64,000 nucleotides of DNA, from contig NZ_DATBBJ010000059.1 of NCBI RefSeq assembly GCF_036271055.1, positions 62,001 through 126,000 on the forward strand, in the 5' to 3' direction. Position 1 is the stretch's first letter; each line of letters begins with the position of its first letter. Shown here in pieces: positions 1 to 8,433 of the stretch. The position numbers were made by a program, and so were the translations under genes. The stretch is from Scandinavium sp036271055. Its GTDB lineage: Bacteria > Pseudomonadota > Gammaproteobacteria > Enterobacterales > Enterobacteriaceae. The notes under the pieces are model-generated. The model worked only from the letters and a program-made list of their open reading frames with translations. It was not told the origin of the DNA and did no database searches.

Positions 1-784
1 CGCCCATGTTGAAGAAGTCGACGGCGACGATCATATAGATGTCGAGATCGTATTCGAGACCGAAACGATCTTCATCCCACTTCATGGAGTTGATAAGCGA
101 GGTCATCGCCCACGGCGCGCGGTCGAGATTGCCGCGATCGACGAACAGCTCCAGCGCCACTTCACGGCCTGAGCGGGTGATGTATTTGTCGCGCAGCACA
201 TCGAAATCACCGGCAACCAGCGCAAATAGATAGCACGGTTTTGGGAACGGATCCTGCCACTGTACCCAGTGACGACCGTTTTCCAGTTCGCCCTGCCCGA
301 CACGGTTACCGTTGGAAAGCAGGTATGGGTATTTGCTTTTATCGGCGATGATTTTGGTCGTGAAACGCGCCAGCACGTCCGGGCGGTCCAGATACCAGGT
401 GATATGACGGAAACCTTCCGCTTCACACTGGGTACACAGCGCTTCACCGGACTGATATAGCCCTTCCAGGGCGGTATTTGCCGCCGGGCTGATTTCGTTG
501 ACGATGCTAAGCGTGAAACGCTCTGGCAGCCCATCAATCACCAGCTGATTGTTTTCTTCTTTATAGTCACTCCACGGCTGGTCGTTCACGTGCAGTGAAA
601 TCAGCGTTAAATCTTCACCATTAAGACGCAGTGGCGTGGCAGACGCAGCGTGACGGGAAACCTGGCTAACGGCTGTCACGATGGTTTTTGCGGCATCCAG
701 GTCAAAGGTCAGGTCGATATCGCTGATCAGGTATTCCGGCGCACGGTAGTCGTGGCGGTATTTGGCTTGGGGCTGTTGTGTCAT
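1..784 (-). CDS. pepN: Aminopeptidase N (N-terminal part, cut by window edge)
   Basis: M1-family zinc aminopeptidase that trims N-terminal residues from peptides in the cytosol. Only the first 261 residues lie in the window; the gene runs off the left edge in frame (last complete residues FFNMG). The protein starts MTQQPQAKYRHDYRAPEY, which matches the E. coli PepN N-terminus, and the visible part is the beta-sandwich N-terminal domain plus the start of the catalytic domain. The GAMEN and HExxH motifs would lie beyond the edge and cannot be seen. The start ATG is at 782-784. It is divergent from pncB, with 264 bp between the start codons, as in K-12. Identification rests on clear sequence similarity along the whole visible part. 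Confidence 0.96.
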   Translation of the reverse strand, partial: MTQQPQAKYRHDYRAPEYLISDIDLTFDLDAAKTIVTAVSQVSRHAASATPLRLNGEDLTLISLHVNDQPWSDYKEENNQLVIDGLPERFTLSIVNEISPAANTALEGLYQSGEALCTQCEAEGFRHITWYLDRPDVLARFTTKIIADKSKYPYLLSNGNRVGQGELENGRHWVQWQDPFPKPCYLFALVAGDFDVLRDKYITRSGREVALELFVDRGNLDRAPWAMTSLINSMKWDEDRFGLEYDLDIYMIVAVDFFNMG

Positions 785-957
785 AAAAAACCTTTAGCAT
801 CTTTTGTAAAGTGTCCGGTCCAGTCTATTCCTGTTGTCACGTTCACGCTACGCAGAATGTTCATCTTTTCAGAGGCAAACACGCTTTTTGCTACATATTG
901 GTAACACGCGGCACGTTTTGCCCTCGACCCGCCAAACACCTTGTGGTGTGATCGGGG

Positions 958-1020
958 TTCAATAAATCAATAAACAAGGTATACTCCTGCGGTTTCAGCC
1001 GTTGTTTATTGTACTAAACG
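958..1020 (+). promoter_or_regulatory. pncB promoter with NadR operator
   Basis: TGTTTATTGTACTAAACG at 1003-1020 fits the NadR box (TGTTTA, six bases, TAAACA) with one mismatch in the last base. It lies 28 bp upstream of the pncB start. A possible -10 TATACT is at 980-985, with a weak -35 TTCAAT at 958-963 (16-bp spacer). The operator would overlap the start of transcription, which fits NadR repression of NAD salvage when NAD is plentiful. The box is seen directly; NadR control of pncB is known in enterics; the exact promoter hexamers are inferred. Confidence 0.75.
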
Positions 1021-1048
1021 CTCCTTTATGAGGATGCTATTGCGCGCC

Positions 1049-2251
1049 ATGACACCATTTGCTTCCCCTGTTCTGCAGACTCTGCTTGATACAGATGCTT
1101 ATAAGCTGCACATGCAGCAGGCCGTCTTCCATCATTATGATGATGTACAGGTGGCTGCAGAATTCCGCTGCCGCGGTGACGACCTGCTGGGTATTTACGC
1201 AGACGCCATTCGCGAACAAGTCGAAGCGATGCAGTCGCTACGGCTGCAGGACGACGAGTTTCAGTGGCTCTCCGGCCTGCCGTTCTTCCAGCAGGATTAC
1301 CTGGAGTGGCTGCGCGATTTCCGCTACAACCCGCAGCAGGTCTCCATCCGCAACGATAACGGCAAATTAAACATTCGCCTCGAAGGCCCGTGGCGTGAAG
1401 TTATTATGTGGGAAGTGCCGCTGTTGGCGGTGATCAGCGAAATCGTTCATCGCTACCGTTCGCCTGAAGCCAGCGTTGAACTGGCGCTTGAGACTCTGGA
1501 ACGCAAACTCGTCGAATTTAATCAGTTGACCCAGGACATCGACATGTCTGGCTTTCGGCTGATGGATTTCGGCACCCGCCGCCGTTTCTCACGCGACGTG
1601 CAGCAGGCCATTGTCGAACGTTTGCAGCAAGAACCGTGGTTTATCGGTACAAGCAATTACGATTTGGCACGCCGTCTGTCGTTGACGCCAATGGGCACTC
1701 AGGCACACGAATGGTTCCAGGCGCATCAGCAAATCAGCCCGGACCTTGCCACCAGTCAACGTGTAGCCCTTGCCGCGTGGCTGGAAGAATACCCGGATCA
1801 GTTGGGGATAGCCCTGACAGACTGCATCACGATGGACGCCTTCTTGCGTGATTTCGGCCCTGAGTTTGCCGAGCGCTATCAAGGCCTGCGCCATGACTCA
1901 GGAGATCCGTTCGAGTGGGGCGAGAAAGCCATTGCCCATTATAAAAAGCTCGGCATTGACCCGATGAGCAAAGTGCTGGTGTTCTCCGATAATCTCGACC
2001 TGAACAAAGCCGTTGAGTTGTATCGCCACTTCTCTTCGCGAGTGAATTTGAGCTTTGGGATTGGCACACGCCTGACCTGCGATATCCCGCAGGTGAAACC
2101 GCTGAATATCGTGATCAAACTGGTGGAATGTAATGGCAAGCCGGTCGCGAAATTATCCGATAGCCCAGGCAAAACCATCTGCCACGATAAAGCTTTTGTT
2201 CGCGCCTTGCGCAAAGCCTTTGACCTGCCCCAGGTTAAAAAGGCCAGTTAA
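1049..2251 (+). CDS. pncB: Nicotinate phosphoribosyltransferase
   Basis: Makes nicotinate mononucleotide from nicotinate and PRPP with ATP use, in the Preiss-Handler salvage route to NAD. The 400-residue product has the length of E. coli PncB and matches it throughout. Visible conserved stretches are LLDTDAYKLHMQQAVFHHY near the N-terminus, MDFGTRRRFSRDVQ, GTSNYDLARRL and the GLRHDSGDP segment that belongs to the catalytic region of the family. An in-frame ATG seven codons upstream (1028) exists, but the start at 1049 gives MTPFASPVL, which aligns with the family N-terminus (MTQFASPVL). The NadR-type operator just upstream indicates control by NAD status. A terminator hairpin follows directly. 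Confidence 0.97.
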   Translation: MTPFASPVLQTLLDTDAYKLHMQQAVFHHYDDVQVAAEFRCRGDDLLGIYADAIREQVEAMQSLRLQDDEFQWLSGLPFFQQDYLEWLRDFRYNPQQVSIRNDNGKLNIRLEGPWREVIMWEVPLLAVISEIVHRYRSPEASVELALETLERKLVEFNQLTQDIDMSGFRLMDFGTRRRFSRDVQQAIVERLQQEPWFIGTSNYDLARRLSLTPMGTQAHEWFQAHQQISPDLATSQRVALAAWLEEYPDQLGIALTDCITMDAFLRDFGPEFAERYQGLRHDSGDPFEWGEKAIAHYKKLGIDPMSKVLVFSDNLDLNKAVELYRHFSSRVNLSFGIGTRLTCDIPQVKPLNIVIKLVECNGKPVAKLSDSPGKTICHDKAFVRALRKAFDLPQVKKAS

Positions 2252-2260
2252 TCGACAAAA

Positions 2261-2288
2261 GGGAGCCTCAGCGGCTCCCTTCTTCTTA
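2261..2288 (+). terminator. Rho-independent terminator of pncB
   Basis: Perfect 7-bp stem GGGAGCC / GGCTCCC (2261-2267 and 2273-2279) with a 5-base loop, followed by a T-rich but interrupted run (TTCTTCTTATT). It lies 9 bp after the pncB stop codon. Confidence 0.8.
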
Positions 2289-2327
2289 TTATTTTCTGAA
2301 TTCTCCCCGTCTCGCTACGATTTCCTC

Positions 2328-2355
2328 TTGTCTGATGAAAGATGACAGGTAACAT
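2328..2355 (+). promoter_or_regulatory. Possible asnS promoter
   Basis: TTGTCT (2328-2333) and TAACAT (2350-2355) are spaced by 16 bp and would start transcription about 60 bp before the asnS ATG. It is the best hexamer pair seen in the 170-bp gap, judged by eye only. Confidence 0.35.
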
Positions 2356-2421
2356 AGGGATCCCCCTTTTTGAGGGCGGAAAACAATAACTTTATTCTGG
2401 ACTACTAACAGAGAGATTAAT

Positions 2422-3822
2422 ATGAGCGTTGTGCCTGTAGCCGACGTACTCCAGGGCCGCGTAGCCGCTGACAGCGAAGTCACCGTGCGCGGATGGGTGC
2501 GTACCCGTCGAGATTCAAAAGCTGGTTTTTCATTCCTCGCCGTCTATGACGGTTCCTGCTTTGATCCAGTACAGGCCGTCGTCAGTAATTCTCTGCCCAA
2601 TTACAATCAGGAAGTGTTGCGCCTGACCACCGGCTGCTCCGTCATTATTACGGGTAAAGTGGTGGCGTCTCAGGGCCAGGGCCAGAGTTTTGAAATTCAG
2701 GCTTCTCACGTCGAAGTGACTGGCTGGGTCGAAGATCCGGATACCTATCCGATGGCGGCAAAACGCCACAGCATTGAGTACCTCCGTGAAGTCGCACACC
2801 TGCGCCCGCGTACCAACCTGATTGGTGCCGTTGCACGCGTTCGCCACACCCTGGCACAAGCGCTGCATCGCTTCTTCCACGAGCAGGGTTATTTCTGGGT
2901 CTCTACCCCGCTGATTACCGCCTCCGACACCGAAGGTGCAGGCGAGATGTTCCGCGTTTCCACGCTGGATATGGAAAACCTGCCGCGTAACGATCAGGGC
3001 AAAGTGGATTACGACAAAGATTTCTTTGGTCGTGAAGCGTTCCTGACCGTATCTGGCCAGTTGAACGGTGAAACTTACGCTTGTGCACTGTCCAAGATTT
3101 ACACCTTTGGCCCTACTTTCCGCGCTGAAAACTCCAACACCAGCCGACATCTGGCCGAGTTCTGGATGCTGGAGCCGGAAGTGGCGTTTGCCGATCTGGA
3201 AGATAACGCCGCACTCGCGGAAGCCATGCTGAAGTACGTCTTCAAAGCGGTACTGGAAGAACGTGCCGACGACATGAAATTCTTCGCTGAGCGTGTAGAT
3301 AAAGACGCGATTACTCGTCTGGAACGTTTTGTCGATGCTGATTTCGCGCAGGTGGATTACACCGACGCGATCACTATTCTGGAAAACTGCGGTCAGACGT
3401 TTGAAAACCCAGTGTTCTGGGGCGTTGACCTCTCCTCTGAGCATGAGCGTTACCTGGCAGAGAAACACTTCCAGGCCCCGGTCGTGGTCAAAAACTACCC
3501 GAAAGATATCAAGGCCTTCTACATGCGCCTTAACGACGACGGGAAAACTGTTGCCGCAATGGATGTTCTGGCTCCAGGTATTGGTGAAATCATCGGGGGT
3601 TCCCAGCGTGAAGAGCGTCTGGATGTCCTCGATGCACGCCTGGCAGAAATGGGTCTTAATAAAGAAGACTACAGCTGGTATCGCGACCTGCGCCGTTATG
3701 GCACCGTGCCACATTCAGGCTTCGGTCTTGGTTTCGAGCGTCTGATTGCTTACGTTACCGGCGTGCAAAACGTTCGTGACGTGATTGCATTCCCACGCAC
3801 ACCACGTAACGCCAGCTTCTAA
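2422..3822 (+). CDS. asnS: Asparaginyl-tRNA synthetase
   Basis: Class IIb aminoacyl-tRNA synthetase that charges tRNA-Asn with asparagine. The 466 residues equal the length of E. coli AsnRS. An N-terminal OB-fold anticodon-binding domain (about residues 15-105, with VTVRGWVRTRRDSK at its start) is followed by the catalytic core. Class II motif 2 is seen as FRAENSNTSRHLAEFWMLEPE-like sequence at about 235-255, and motif 3 as GFGLGFERLI near the C-terminus. The ATG at 2422 has a purine-rich AGAGAGATT upstream. The gene stands alone between two terminators. Confidence 0.98.
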   Translation: MSVVPVADVLQGRVAADSEVTVRGWVRTRRDSKAGFSFLAVYDGSCFDPVQAVVSNSLPNYNQEVLRLTTGCSVIITGKVVASQGQGQSFEIQASHVEVTGWVEDPDTYPMAAKRHSIEYLREVAHLRPRTNLIGAVARVRHTLAQALHRFFHEQGYFWVSTPLITASDTEGAGEMFRVSTLDMENLPRNDQGKVDYDKDFFGREAFLTVSGQLNGETYACALSKIYTFGPTFRAENSNTSRHLAEFWMLEPEVAFADLEDNAALAEAMLKYVFKAVLEERADDMKFFAERVDKDAITRLERFVDADFAQVDYTDAITILENCGQTFENPVFWGVDLSSEHERYLAEKHFQAPVVVKNYPKDIKAFYMRLNDDGKTVAAMDVLAPGIGEIIGGSQREERLDVLDARLAEMGLNKEDYSWYRDLRRYGTVPHSGFGLGFERLIAYVTGVQNVRDVIAFPRTPRNASF

Positions 3823-3840
3823 ATTTACATCCCGATGAAA

Positions 3841-3866
3841 GCCAGCAACCCTGCTGGCTTTTTTTT
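3841..3866 (+). terminator. Rho-independent terminator of asnS
   Basis: GCCAGCA / TGCTGGC hairpin (3841-3858) followed by eight T residues (3859-3866), 18 bp after the asnS stop codon. Confidence 0.92.
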
Positions 3867-4426
3867 GTCTTTGTCAGAATTTGTGAACAAATTTCTACAA
3901 AGATAAACATCAACCCCCTTCTCAAAGCCAAATGTTACACCCTATGTCCTGCAATACTTCTGTACATATTTGCAGCAATACATCTATGGAATTTAAGTAA
4001 AGCTGTGGGGCTTAGCATACAAAGTAACCACCAGCAACGCGCACGAATAGCTTAGATTTGACAAACGAAAAAAGTGAGATGAGAAGCGTTCTTAGAAAGA
4101 AAAAGCTATTATAAGAATTAAAGATAAGCTTTTCATATAGATGGATATAGAGTTGATTGTTTATTCAGCAGCTATGAAGGAAGTTTGAGGTGGTTCACAA
4201 AGTTCCCTCATTTACATAAAATGTTACACATAATTTCTTTTGGTTACTCATTTACGATATTTGTAGCACTTTCAGGCTAGCGAAACGTTGTTATGAATGG
4301 AAATATGCCTCTCAGACACAGAAAGACACCAAACTCTCATCAATAGTTCCGTAAATATTTATTGACGAAATTTATCGATGGAAGTGGAAAGTGTTCATAA
4401 AAAAAACCTAATGAGGGTAATAAATA
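3867..4426 (+). promoter_or_regulatory. ompF upstream regulatory region (560 bp)
   Basis: This AT-rich gap holds no credible gene. Its downstream third is the ompF control region. Three adjacent 20-bp OmpR-type sites are at 4211-4230, 4231-4250 and 4251-4270; the core GTTAC, GTTAC, GTAGC falls at 4223, 4243 and 4263, exactly 20 bp apart. The -35 TAGCGA (4278-4283) and -10 AAATAT (4301-4306), 17-bp spacer, correspond to the K-12 ompF promoter. An 11-base copy of the first site's core (AAATGTTACAC) recurs at 3930-3940, 289 bp upstream, close to the spacing of the distal F4 OmpR site of K-12. The middle stretch (about 3945-4200) is AT-rich; I see no further motif there. OmpR/EnvZ control is known for this promoter family and the site positions are read by eye. 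Confidence 0.8.
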
Positions 4427-4433
4427 ATGATGA
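4416..4433 (+). promoter_or_regulatory. MicF small-RNA target across the ompF start
   Basis: GGTAATAAATAATGATGA (4416-4433) spans the ribosome-binding region and first codons of ompF and is identical to the K-12 segment that pairs with the 5' part of the MicF small RNA. The full leader downstream of the promoter is also strongly conserved with K-12. MicF itself lies near ompC and is not in the window, so pairing is inferred from conservation of the target. Confidence 0.75.
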
Positions 4434-5608
4434 AGCGCAATATTCTGGCAGTGGTTATCCCTGCACTGCTGGTAGCTGGTGCGGCAAACGCAGCAGAGAT
4501 CTATAACAAAAACGCTAACAAGCTGGACTTTTACGGTAAAGCAGTAGGCGAGCACATCTGGACGACTAACGGCGACACCGATAGCTCTGACACCACCTAC
4601 GCGCGTATCGGCTTCAAAGGTGAAACTCAGATCAACGACCAGATCACTGGTTACGGTCAGTGGGAATACAACCTGAACGCATCCAATGCAGAAGGTTCTC
4701 AGGGTACTAACACCCGTCTGGCATTCGCTGGTCTGAAATTTGGTGATGCGGGTTCTATCGACTACGGCCGTAACTACGGCGCCATCTATGACGTCGCGGC
4801 TTACACCGATATGCTGGTTGAGTGGGGCGGCGATTCCTGGGCTGCAACTGACAACTTCATGAACGGTCGTTCTACTGGCCTTCTGACCTACCGTAACAAC
4901 AACTTCTTCGGTCTGGTTGATGGCCTGAGCTTCGCTCTCCAGTATCAGGGTAAAAATGACCGTAGCAGCCCAGTTACCGTTAACTATGACGATAACGGCA
5001 CCGCAACCAACGCTACACTGACCGGTAACGGCGCGAAAGCGAACGGCGACGGCGTGAGCACCTCCGTTCAGTACGAATTCCTCGAAGGCTTCAGCGTTGC
5101 TGCGGGTTACGAAACAGCTGACCGTACCAACGATCAGGTTAATCCAGCGACCTTCACTGCACCGAACGGTACCGTTTACGGTAACGCAAGTGCTGGCGGT
5201 GACCGCGCTGAAGCATGGTCAACTGCGGCTAAATATGACGCGAACAACGTCTACGCTGCTCTGATGTATGCACAGACTTACAACATGACTCGCGAGCCAG
5301 ACAACAACTTCGCGAACAAAACTCAGAACATCGAAGCGGTTGTTCAGTACCAGTTCGACTTCGGTCTGCGTCCATCCCTGGGCTACGTCCAGTCTAAAGG
5401 TAAAGACCTGCTGGCTCGCCCAGGCTTCGCTGGCGGCGATGCTGACCTGGTTAAATACGTAGAAGTGGGTACCTGGTACTACTTCAACAAAAACATGAAC
5501 GTCTACGCAGCATACAAATTCAACCTGCTGGACGACAACGACTACGCGAAAGCATCTGGCCAGGCTACCGACGACCAGGCTGCTGTAGGTATCGTTTACC
5601 AGTTCTAA
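4427..5608 (+). CDS. ompF: Outer membrane porin OmpF
   Basis: Trimeric 16-strand beta-barrel general porin. The 393-residue precursor is about 31 residues longer than E. coli OmpF (362). The signal peptide MMKRNILAVVIPALLVAGAANA is cut before AEIYNK, and the last residue is the conserved phenylalanine (IVYQF) read by the Bam complex. The extra length lies mainly in surface loops: about residues 180-212 (L4 region, NDRSSPVTV...) and 233-262 (L5 region, DQVNPATFTAPNG...). In constriction loop L3 the usual PEFGGD reads VEWGGD (codons at 4817-4834); the residues equivalent to D113 and E117 of E. coli are kept. The conserved ompF promoter, leader and MicF target, and the position between asnS and aspC, support OmpF over OmpC or other porins. 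Confidence 0.95.
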   Translation: MMKRNILAVVIPALLVAGAANAAEIYNKNANKLDFYGKAVGEHIWTTNGDTDSSDTTYARIGFKGETQINDQITGYGQWEYNLNASNAEGSQGTNTRLAFAGLKFGDAGSIDYGRNYGAIYDVAAYTDMLVEWGGDSWAATDNFMNGRSTGLLTYRNNNFFGLVDGLSFALQYQGKNDRSSPVTVNYDDNGTATNATLTGNGAKANGDGVSTSVQYEFLEGFSVAAGYETADRTNDQVNPATFTAPNGTVYGNASAGGDRAEAWSTAAKYDANNVYAALMYAQTYNMTREPDNNFANKTQNIEAVVQYQFDFGLRPSLGYVQSKGKDLLARPGFAGGDADLVKYVEVGTWYYFNKNMNVYAAYKFNLLDDNDYAKASGQATDDQAAVGIVYQF

Positions 5609-5640
5609 TCAGTACGCCACTTTGTTATATGCTTGAAAGA

Positions 5641-5663
5641 CAGGGCTTCGGCCCTGTTTTTTT
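5641..5663 (+). terminator. Rho-independent terminator of ompF
   Basis: CAGGGC-TTCG-GCCCTG (5641-5656), a stable UUCG tetraloop hairpin, followed by seven T residues, 33 bp after the ompF stop codon. Confidence 0.95.
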
Positions 5664-5792
5664 ATGTCTGGCAGTAAATAATAGTGACTTTTGAAAAGCC
5701 CCTCGCTTTTTGTCGCAAACGGTTGGCTTTTCGTAATTCTACCGTTAACCTGATAGCGGAATTCCCTTCAGTAACCACAATGGAACCTCGTC

Positions 5793-6983
5793 ATGTTTGA
5801 GAACATTACCGCTGCCCCTGCCGACCCCATTCTGGGCCTGGCCGATCTGTTTCGTGTCGATGACCGCCCTGGGAAAATCAACCTTGGGATTGGTGTTTAC
5901 AAAGATGAGACCGGTAAAACACCGGTACTGACCAGCGTGAAAAAAGCAGAGCTGTATCTGCTGGAAAATGAAACCACCAAAAACTATCTCGGCATTGACG
6001 GCATTCCGGAATTTGGGCGTTGCACGCAGGAGCTGTTGTTCGGAAAAGGCAGCGCAATTGCGTCCGAAAAACGTGCACGAACGGCGCAGACGCCTGGCGG
6101 TACGGGTGCTCTTCGCGTGGCCGCAGATTTTCTCGCTAAAAACACTGACGTGAAGCGAGTGTGGGTCAGTAACCCAAGCTGGCCGAACCACAAAGGCGTG
6201 TTCAACTCCGCCGGGCTGGAAGTTCGCGAATATACGTATTATGACGCAGAGCAGCATGCGCTCGATTTCAATGGCCTGGTAGCAAGTCTGAACGATGCCC
6301 AAGCGGGTGACGTTGTGCTGTTCCATGGTTGCTGTCATAACCCAACCGGAATCGATCCGACGTTAGAGCAGTGGGAACAACTCGCTCAGCTTTCTGTTGA
6401 AAAAGGCTGGCTGCCGCTGTTTGATTTCGCCTACCAGGGCTTTGCTCGTGGTCTGGAAGAAGATGCGGAAGGTCTGCGCGCCTTCGCTGCGGTTCACCAG
6501 GAGTTGCTGGTTGCCAGCTCCTTCTCGAAAAACTTTGGTTTGTATAATGAACGTGTCGGTGCTTGTACGCTGGTATCTGCCGATGCAGAAACCGTTGACC
6601 GCGCTTTCAGCCAGATGAAAGCAGTTATCCGCGCCAACTACTCAAACCCTCCCGCGCACGGTGCGGCTGTCGTCGCAACCATTCTCAGTAATGACGCTCT
6701 GCGCGCTATCTGGGAACAAGAACTGACCGATATGCGTCAGCGTATTCAGCGCATGCGTCAGTTGTTTGTTAACACCCTGGCGGAGAAAGGTGCTAACCGT
6801 GATTTCAGCTTTATCATCAAGCAAAACGGCATGTTTTCGTTCAGCGGCCTGACCAAAGATCAGGTGCTGCGTCTACGTGAAGAGTTTGGGGTTTATGCTG
6901 TGGCATCCGGACGTATCAACGTGGCGGGTATGACGCCTGACAACATGTCTCCGTTATGCGAAGCCATCGTCGCCGTGCTGTAA
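5793..6983 (+). CDS. aspC: Aspartate aminotransferase
   Basis: PLP-dependent class I aminotransferase that interconverts aspartate plus 2-oxoglutarate with oxaloacetate plus glutamate, and also handles aromatic amino acids. The 396 residues equal E. coli AspC in length and match it end to end. The pyridoxal lysine lies in SSFSKNFGLYNERVG (about residue 246), and the substrate carboxylate-binding arginine lies in the conserved C-terminal part (ASGRINVAGM). The ATG at 5793 follows GGAACCTCGTC. It is a single-gene unit ending at a terminator shared with the convergent gloC gene. Confidence 0.97.
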   Translation: MFENITAAPADPILGLADLFRVDDRPGKINLGIGVYKDETGKTPVLTSVKKAELYLLENETTKNYLGIDGIPEFGRCTQELLFGKGSAIASEKRARTAQTPGGTGALRVAADFLAKNTDVKRVWVSNPSWPNHKGVFNSAGLEVREYTYYDAEQHALDFNGLVASLNDAQAGDVVLFHGCCHNPTGIDPTLEQWEQLAQLSVEKGWLPLFDFAYQGFARGLEEDAEGLRAFAAVHQELLVASSFSKNFGLYNERVGACTLVSADAETVDRAFSQMKAVIRANYSNPPAHGAAVVATILSNDALRAIWEQELTDMRQRIQRMRQLFVNTLAEKGANRDFSFIIKQNGMFSFSGLTKDQVLRLREEFGVYAVASGRINVAGMTPDNMSPLCEAIVAVL

Positions 6984-6995
6984 TCTGGCGAAACG

Positions 6996-7027
6996 AAAAA
7001 GGCCGCTAAATATTAGCGGCCTTTTTT
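6996..7027. terminator. Bidirectional terminator between aspC and gloC
   Basis: GGCCGCTAA / TTAGCGGCC hairpin at 7001-7021 with A residues on its left and T residues on its right, so it can end transcription from both convergent genes. It lies 13 bp after the aspC stop and just after the gloC stop. Confidence 0.92.
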
Positions 7028-7038
7028 ATGTTTCGTCT

Positions 7039-7686
7039 TTACCAGACAGGCATTTCATCCTGCAGGAAAGGATTATGCACCCGCTCATGACCGAGCGTTG
7101 ACATCGGACCGTGACCAGGAATAAACGTCACAGCATCGCCAAGCGGCAATAATTTACGCTTAATTGAGTCGATCAGCTGATTGTGATCGCCGCGCGGGAA
7201 ATCGCTGCGCCCTACTCCGCCTTTAAAGATAACATCACCTGAAATCAGCAACTGCGAAGCGGCGTCGAAAAAGACGATATGCCCCGGCGTATGGCCCGGA
7301 CAATGTAAAACCTGCAAACTGACGTTGCCGACGCTGACGGTTTCGCCTTCATTTAGCCAGCGATCTGGCGTCAACGGCTGACAATCTTCGAGACCGAACA
7401 TCCTGCTTTGTGCCGGCAGTCCCGTGAGCCAGAACTCATCTTCTTTTTCCGGTCCGATAACTGGCACACCGTAGTGCTCGGCCAGTTCTGCGGCGGCACC
7501 CACGTGATCGAGATGACCATGGGTCAGCAAGATTTGCATGAGTGTCACGCCCGCAGCGGTCACTTCTTCTTTAATACGCTCAGCGTCGCCGCCCGGATCC
7601 ACCAGTGCGGCGAGTTTGGTCTGCTCACACCAGATGAGTGAACAATTCTGGGCGAAAGCCGTAACCGGAATAATACGATAGTTCAT
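7039..7686 (-). CDS. gloC: Type II glyoxalase-like hydrolase GloC (YcbL)
   Basis: Metallo-beta-lactamase-fold hydroxyacylglutathione hydrolase; E. coli GloC (YcbL) hydrolyses S-lactoylglutathione as a second glyoxalase II. The 215 residues match it in length. Metal-binding motifs are THGHLDH (about residues 55-61), HCPGHTPGH (about 132-140), SGDVIFKGGVGRSD and the C-terminal PGHGP. The C-terminal extension of classical GloB is absent, so this is the short single-domain form. It lies 15 bp downstream of mepK on the same strand and is probably co-transcribed with it. Confidence 0.94.
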   Translation of the reverse strand: MNYRIIPVTAFAQNCSLIWCEQTKLAALVDPGGDAERIKEEVTAAGVTLMQILLTHGHLDHVGAAAELAEHYGVPVIGPEKEDEFWLTGLPAQSRMFGLEDCQPLTPDRWLNEGETVSVGNVSLQVLHCPGHTPGHIVFFDAASQLLISGDVIFKGGVGRSDFPRGDHNQLIDSIKRKLLPLGDAVTFIPGHGPMSTLGHERVHNPFLQDEMPVW

Positions 7687-7701
7687 GATGCTCCTGTTTC
7701 G

Positions 7702-8253
7702 TTACCAGGTCCTCACCGGCCCGGTATCAATATGCACAAAGTTACTACGTGGGTAATATCCTACACCACCTGCGCGCATAGATAACGCAGCTTTGCGAAT
7801 ATTGCTTAACGAAACACCTTCAATATGAAAATCCATTGCCTGGCCTTTGGTGTGATAGCTGTGTTTTGCTACACCGCGGCTACGCGCGCGCAATTCATCA
7901 TTGGTATCTAATGAACGATACCCTGAAATCAATTGCACAGGTTTGTTGGTTCCTAGCAATCCCTGCAGACGGTACAGATGGTCAAAAAGTTTCGGATCAA
8001 TGGATGTCATTTTATTCGCGCGATAATCACGGAAAAAATGATTGAGTCTTGCTAATTCATCATGAATATAGCCTCTGCCATCGAAAAACTCCGCTTTGAG
8101 CGATTCACCGGTATGCAGGTTATTCAGCGTCAAAATACGCGGGCGTGGTGTCGAGAGGGTAGCAAATGCTGGTGTCGGCAAGATGGCCGCTGCGCCTAGC
8201 GCAACACCACCCAGCGCCAGCAATTTGCGGCGATTAGCGTCGAATTTGTCCAT
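7702..8253 (-). CDS. mepK: Murein endopeptidase MepK (YcbK)
   Basis: M15-type D-Ala-D-Ala-carboxypeptidase-like peptidase. The E. coli protein cuts peptidoglycan crosslinks, with a preference for the 3-3 mDAP-mDAP links made by L,D-transpeptidases. The 183-residue product has a twin-arginine type N-terminus (ANRRKLLALGG followed by a hydrophobic stretch and PAFA cleavage region), so it is probably exported by Tat. Zinc-site residues are visible in HTKGQAMDFHIEG (His and Asp) and in FVHIDTG (second His). It lies next to ldtD, the enzyme that makes 3-3 crosslinks, with 180 bp between them; the pairing of maker and cutter is the same as in K-12. Confidence 0.94.
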   Translation of the reverse strand: MDKFDANRRKLLALGGVALGAAAILPTPAFATLSTPRPRILTLNNLHTGESLKAEFFDGRGYIHDELARLNHFFRDYRANKMTSIDPKLFDHLYRLQGLLGTNKPVQLISGYRSLDTNDELRARSRGVAKHSYHTKGQAMDFHIEGVSLSNIRKAALSMRAGGVGYYPRSNFVHIDTGPVRTW

Positions 8254-8433
8254 GGTAATCAGGTCTACAAGTAAAGTGGTCGTTATTTATGCACTTCTGG
8301 CGCACGAAGGGCACCTTAACTGCCGAAAGAAGCGACGTCAAGGTCCCCTAACCCCAGTCAATATGGGCCTTGCAGCTCTTCTGCCCCTAAGTGACTAAAT
8401 CATACGACACCTGAATTGTCTGAACTACTTCAT

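Noticed and set aside
2530..3714. 394-codon open frame opposite asnS
   Set aside because: Antisense shadow of a codon-biased gene, with no ribosome-binding site, promoter or family match.
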